From: Acidobacteriia bacterium AH_259_A11_L15
GTDB lineage: Bacteria > Acidobacteriota > Terriglobia > Acidiferrales > 2-02-FULL-67-57
Length of the DNA stretch: 64,000 bases
NCBI GenBank assembly: GCA_027717655.1
Contig: JALLOH010000003.1
Span: forward strand, 1 to 64,000
Direction: 5' to 3'
The translations under genes and the position numbers were made by a program. This document shows positions 61,580 to 64,000 of the stretch, piece after piece (the stretch's first letter is position 1; every line of letters starts with the position of its first letter). The notes beneath the pieces are model-generated. The model saw only the letters and a list, made by a program, of their open reading frames with translations. It was not told where the DNA came from and made no database searches.

Positions 61580-62039
61580 CGACCCCACCCGCGAGTGCCG
61601 CTGCACGCCCACGCAGATCCAGCGCTACGTGCAGAAAATCTCCGGCCCCTTGCTCGATCGCATCGATATCCACATCGACGTTCCCGCCGTCCGCTACAAG
61701 GAGCTCCGCGGGGCCGCCCCCCGGGAAGGGTCGGCGGAGTTGCGCGCCCGCGTGATGCGCGCCCGCCAGCGGCAACTGGAGCGCTTCCGCGGCGAGAAGA
61801 TGTACTCCAACGCCCAGATGCCTTCCCGGCTCATCCGCAAGGTCTGCGAAATCGACGCCGACTCCGAGAAGCTGCTGGAGACCGCCATCACCCGCCTGGG
61901 GCTGAGCGCCCGGGCGCACGACCGCATCCTGAAGGTGGCGCGCACCATCGCCGACCTGGGCGACTCCGAGCGCATCGCCGCCAAGCACCTCTCCGAGGCC
62001 GTCCAGTACCGCACCCTGGACCGTACCTACTGGACCTAG
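61182..62039 (+). pseudogene. comM: ComM/YifB-type Mg-chelatase ATPase, 3' part only
   Basis: From the P-loop [20 protein letters not shown] onward the ComM sequence is complete: HSVTGVLE, the Walker B block [31 protein letters not shown] with the conserved Cys set, [14 protein letters not shown], and the final [20 protein letters not shown]. The N-terminal domain and first half of the P-loop are missing because the island is inserted there. ComM is a DNA helicase that promotes branch migration in natural transformation, so this copy is inactive. Confidence 0.85.
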
Positions 62040-62092
62040 CAATCCCTCCGGCGGGTGAGACCGTCGCGATGTGATAAACTGCTTAGGCCCAG

Positions 62093-62980
62093 ATGAGTCG
62101 CATCAGCAGCTTCGTTCTTCTCGTGGCGCTGGCCACGGGCATCGGCTGGGCCGCGCGGCAGAGCTCCCCCGCCGCCAACGACGCGGCCACGGTCGAGGTG
62201 GACTCCGCCTGGGTGGCGACCCACTTGCTCAACTTGCGGCGCATCCTCAACCTACCGGGCTCGATCCGGCTCGACTTCAAGGAAAAAGGCGAGAGCTCCG
62301 TCCCGGGTTATCACCTGCTGCTGTTCGACCTGCGGAGAGGGGAGGAGCGCCGCACAATCCAGCTCTACGTCAGCCAGGACGGCCGCAGCGTCTTCTACGA
62401 CCGCCTGTACGATGTGGAGAAGCCCTTCCAGAGATTCCGCGACGGCATCCGGCTGGAAGAGGAGCCGACCCGCGGCCCCGACGACGCCCTGGTGACCATC
62501 GTCGAGTACTCCGACTACACCTGCGGCTACTGTCGCCAGTTCTTCAACACCCTGGAAGAGCCGCTGTTCGAGCGCTACGGCGGCCAGGTTCGTCTGGTCT
62601 ACAAGCATTTCCCGTTGACCGGGTCGCGCGCCTGGGCCGAGGACGCGGCGATCGCCTCCGCCTGCGCCTACCGGCAGGGCAACGACCGCTTCTGGGCGCT
62701 CCACGCCAAGCTGTTCCAGGCGGCCACGCGCTTGCGGGAAGGGAAATCAGTTCTCCTGGAGCTGGCCCGGCAGGCGGGACTGGACTTGCCCGCCTTTCGC
62801 CAGTGCCTCGAGCAACAGGACGCCTTGATCGACATCGCTCAGGATGTCGAGGAAGGCGAGCGCCTGGGCGTGGACGGCACCCCCTCCTTCTTCGTCAACG
62901 GTCGCCCCATCCCCGGCCTGCTGCCTCCCGAGCATTTCTTTCACATCGTGGACGAAGAGCTGGCCGCCGCCCGCCGCTAG
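62093..62980 (+). CDS. Secreted DsbA-like thioredoxin-fold protein
   Basis: 295 aa. An N-terminal hydrophobic segment (SSFVLLVALATGIGWAA) is a signal peptide or anchor. An additional N-terminal domain (30-120) precedes the DsbA core: VEYSDYTCGYCRQFF (CGYC at 144-147), KHFPLTGSRAW and the cis-Pro loop GTPSFFVNGRPIPG near 265. It should form or shuffle disulfides in the periplasm. Host gene downstream of comM. Confidence 0.85.
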   Translation: MSRISSFVLLVALATGIGWAARQSSPAANDAATVEVDSAWVATHLLNLRRILNLPGSIRLDFKEKGESSVPGYHLLLFDLRRGEERRTIQLYVSQDGRSVFYDRLYDVEKPFQRFRDGIRLEEEPTRGPDDALVTIVEYSDYTCGYCRQFFNTLEEPLFERYGGQVRLVYKHFPLTGSRAWAEDAAIASACAYRQGNDRFWALHAKLFQAATRLREGKSVLLELARQAGLDLPAFRQCLEQQDALIDIAQDVEEGERLGVDGTPSFFVNGRPIPGLLPPEHFFHIVDEELAAARR

Positions 62981-63261
62981 TCATTTAAATACGGATTCAG
63001 GAAGTCGTTGCGGAGGGCAGGCTCATCGTAGGCAGGGCTCTTGTATTGAGTGTGAACTTCCTTCACCAGCATGGCGCGGCCTCTGCAGATGGTGATTGAC
63101 CCAACGCCCTGCGGTCTCCTTCTGGTCGAATAGCTCCGTAGTCCTGTAAGGCGGGATAACTAGACGGAAGAAGTTCGGTGGGGGGGTGAAGTGAACTTGG
63201 GGAGGAGTTTAGCTAGCTACTAGTTTGCCCAACTAAAGTTGCCACTTTCATACCATGTGAC
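62981..63261. other. Intergenic region of the right flank
   Basis: About 280 bases between convergent genes. AT-rich, no supported gene; no clear hairpin-plus-T terminator was found by eye. Confidence 0.35.
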
Positions 63262-64000
63262 CTACTGAAATACTTCCGGACGCGCAGTGCCATCGGCGGC
63301 GGCTGGCGCGATCAGGTGGATCAGCGCCGCCAACGTCGGCGCAACATCGGCCATGTCAACCGGTGTCCAATGTACCCCAGGCTTTACACCCGCTCCCCAA
63401 AAGGCGAGCGGCACGTGGGTGTCGTAGCGATAAGGCGATCCGTGTGTCGAACCCTCCGTCATCTCTCCATACTTTCCCCAGAAGTAGAAGGGCCGTGGTA
63501 CTAGGAGCACGTCGCCAGCGCGGTCAGGGTGGAATGACAGTTGCATTGCCCGGGCGAAGGGGGTAGACAGTAGCGGCCCACTCAGGAGTTGCGCGCGGGT
63601 GAAGTAAGCGGCGATGCCGGAAACTCGGAGCGCGCCCAGGCCCGCCACCTCCTGCACCAGCGCGGGATCGAGGTGCTTCTCCGCAATGACCTTTTCATTC
63701 AGGTAGATGCTCGGGTCCTCAAGGGCTAAGACCCACTCCCCCCGGCCGAAGCATTCCGTGAGCGCTTCAGTTACGAACTTCCTGAGCTCGGCCTTCTTGA
63801 TCCGGCTTGCGGGGTGCCCCAGTGAAGCCATGTATTCCGGGATAGGCGCGGCGCCGTGGTCTGCGGTGAAGACGACCACGAGGTTGTCCCTGCCCCCCAC
63901 GTGCTTCTCCAAGAAGTCGAGCAGGTCTGCGATATTGCGGTCCACGCGCACCGTCGCGTCCTGAACCTCGTGGCTTTGGGGGCCATAGGCGTGACCGATG
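63262..64000 (-). CDS. Type I phosphodiesterase/nucleotide pyrophosphatase-family protein, C-terminal part
   Basis: The gene runs off the right edge; only the C-terminal 246 residues are in view. HAYGPQSHEVQD at the right edge, TADHGAAPIPEYM and the late YRYDTHVPLAFWGAG are the metal-site segments of the alkaline-phosphatase superfamily branch that includes PafA- and NPP-like enzymes. It should hydrolyse phosphomono- or diesters outside the cytoplasm. Host gene, convergent with the DsbA-like gene. Confidence 0.8.
   Translation of the reverse strand, partial: IGHAYGPQSHEVQDATVRVDRNIADLLDFLEKHVGGRDNLVVVFTADHGAAPIPEYMASLGHPASRIKKAELRKFVTEALTECFGRGEWVLALEDPSIYLNEKVIAEKHLDPALVQEVAGLGALRVSGIAAYFTRAQLLSGPLLSTPFARAMQLSFHPDRAGDVLLVPRPFYFWGKYGEMTEGSTHGSPYRYDTHVPLAFWGAGVKPGVHWTPVDMADVAPTLAALIHLIAPAAADGTARPEVFQ

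Noticed and set aside
62071..62988. 305-codon open frame over the DsbA-like gene
   Set aside because: It is a GC-driven shadow frame of low complexity. The other frame has CGYC, cis-Pro and a signal peptide.
1..64000. CRISPR arrays, tRNA and rRNA genes
   Set aside because: No regularly spaced repeat array and no cloverleaf or rRNA sequence was recognised by eye. A covariance-model scan would be decisive.

Overview
The window reads as a piece of a bacterial chromosome carrying one end of a large genomic island. The right flank (from about 61.18 kb) is visibly more GC-rich. It holds the 3' part of a ComM/YifB-type Mg-chelatase ATPase gene, a secreted DsbA-like thioredoxin protein and a partial type I phosphodiesterase/pyrophosphatase. 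The style of these genes suggests a soil bacterium, perhaps Acidobacteriota; the phylum is inference only. At about 61,180 the comM frame is cut inside its Walker A motif and joined to the end of a large serine recombinase gene. Everything to the left is therefore island DNA. The 5' half of comM is not in the window, so the island runs past the left edge and exceeds 61 kb.

Layout. 0.4-4.4 kb: a small gene, a frameshifted gene, and a minus-strand operon in which two paralogous methyltransferases flank a pentapeptide-repeat channel-like membrane protein. 4.7-14.3 kb: a tight seven-gene minus-strand operon (metal-site protein, hypothetical, GMC/cholesterol-oxidase-like flavoenzyme, its partner, PhoD-like phosphatase, papain-like candidate, secreted membrane-tethered EEP hydrolase) downstream of a LuxR-type regulator and a palindromic operator candidate. 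15.0-16.4 kb: an archaeal-looking tyrosine recombinase. 17.2-21.8 kb: a CHAT-protease/STAND-NTPase/TPR protein with a partner. 22.5-27.3 kb: a ribbon-helix-helix regulator, a zinc peptidase-like protein, an Orc1/Cdc6 replication initiator and a DNA methyltransferase, followed by a diverged second copy of the Cdc6-methyltransferase junction. 27.3-29.9 kb: a GGCT-fold protein and a membrane TPR protein. 30.1-37.2 kb: a HerA-like helicase-nuclease with a coiled-coil partner, a train of small plasmid-like genes and a RecB-like nuclease. 37.3-43.8 kb: a restriction-modification pair and a Rad50-like ATPase operon with two PD-(D/E)XK nucleases. 43.9-45.9 kb: an HNH/glycine-zipper protein and a PIN + XRE-ImmA pair. 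46.0-49.7 kb: a type III (HORMA/TRIP13) CBASS operon. 49.9-52.1 kb: HMG-CoA reductase-like and mevalonate kinase genes. 52.2-56.1 kb: an XRE-domain protein divergent from a three-gene radical-SAM operon. 56.2-59.3 kb: a six-gene operon with an E1-like enzyme, a ubiquitin-like protein and four membrane proteins. 59.3-61.2 kb: the integration module.

Two expression styles are mixed. Several genes between 15 and 37 kb have an AT-rich TATA-like box centred about 26-28 bases before the start codon and no Shine-Dalgarno site, as expected for archaeal leaderless transcripts. They are also the genes with archaeal-type products (Orc1/Cdc6, HerA-like ATPase, the integrase). Most remaining modules have bacterial Shine-Dalgarno sites, and the CBASS operon has a clear sigma70-type promoter. 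The island therefore looks like a mosaic into which an archaeal plasmid- or virus-derived element was built, alongside bacterial defence cassettes and metabolic cargo. The strongest candidate for an undescribed system is the membrane-associated Ubl-E1 operon at 56.2-59.3 kb. The archaeal replication/partition cassette inside a bacterial island is the most unusual genomic feature.
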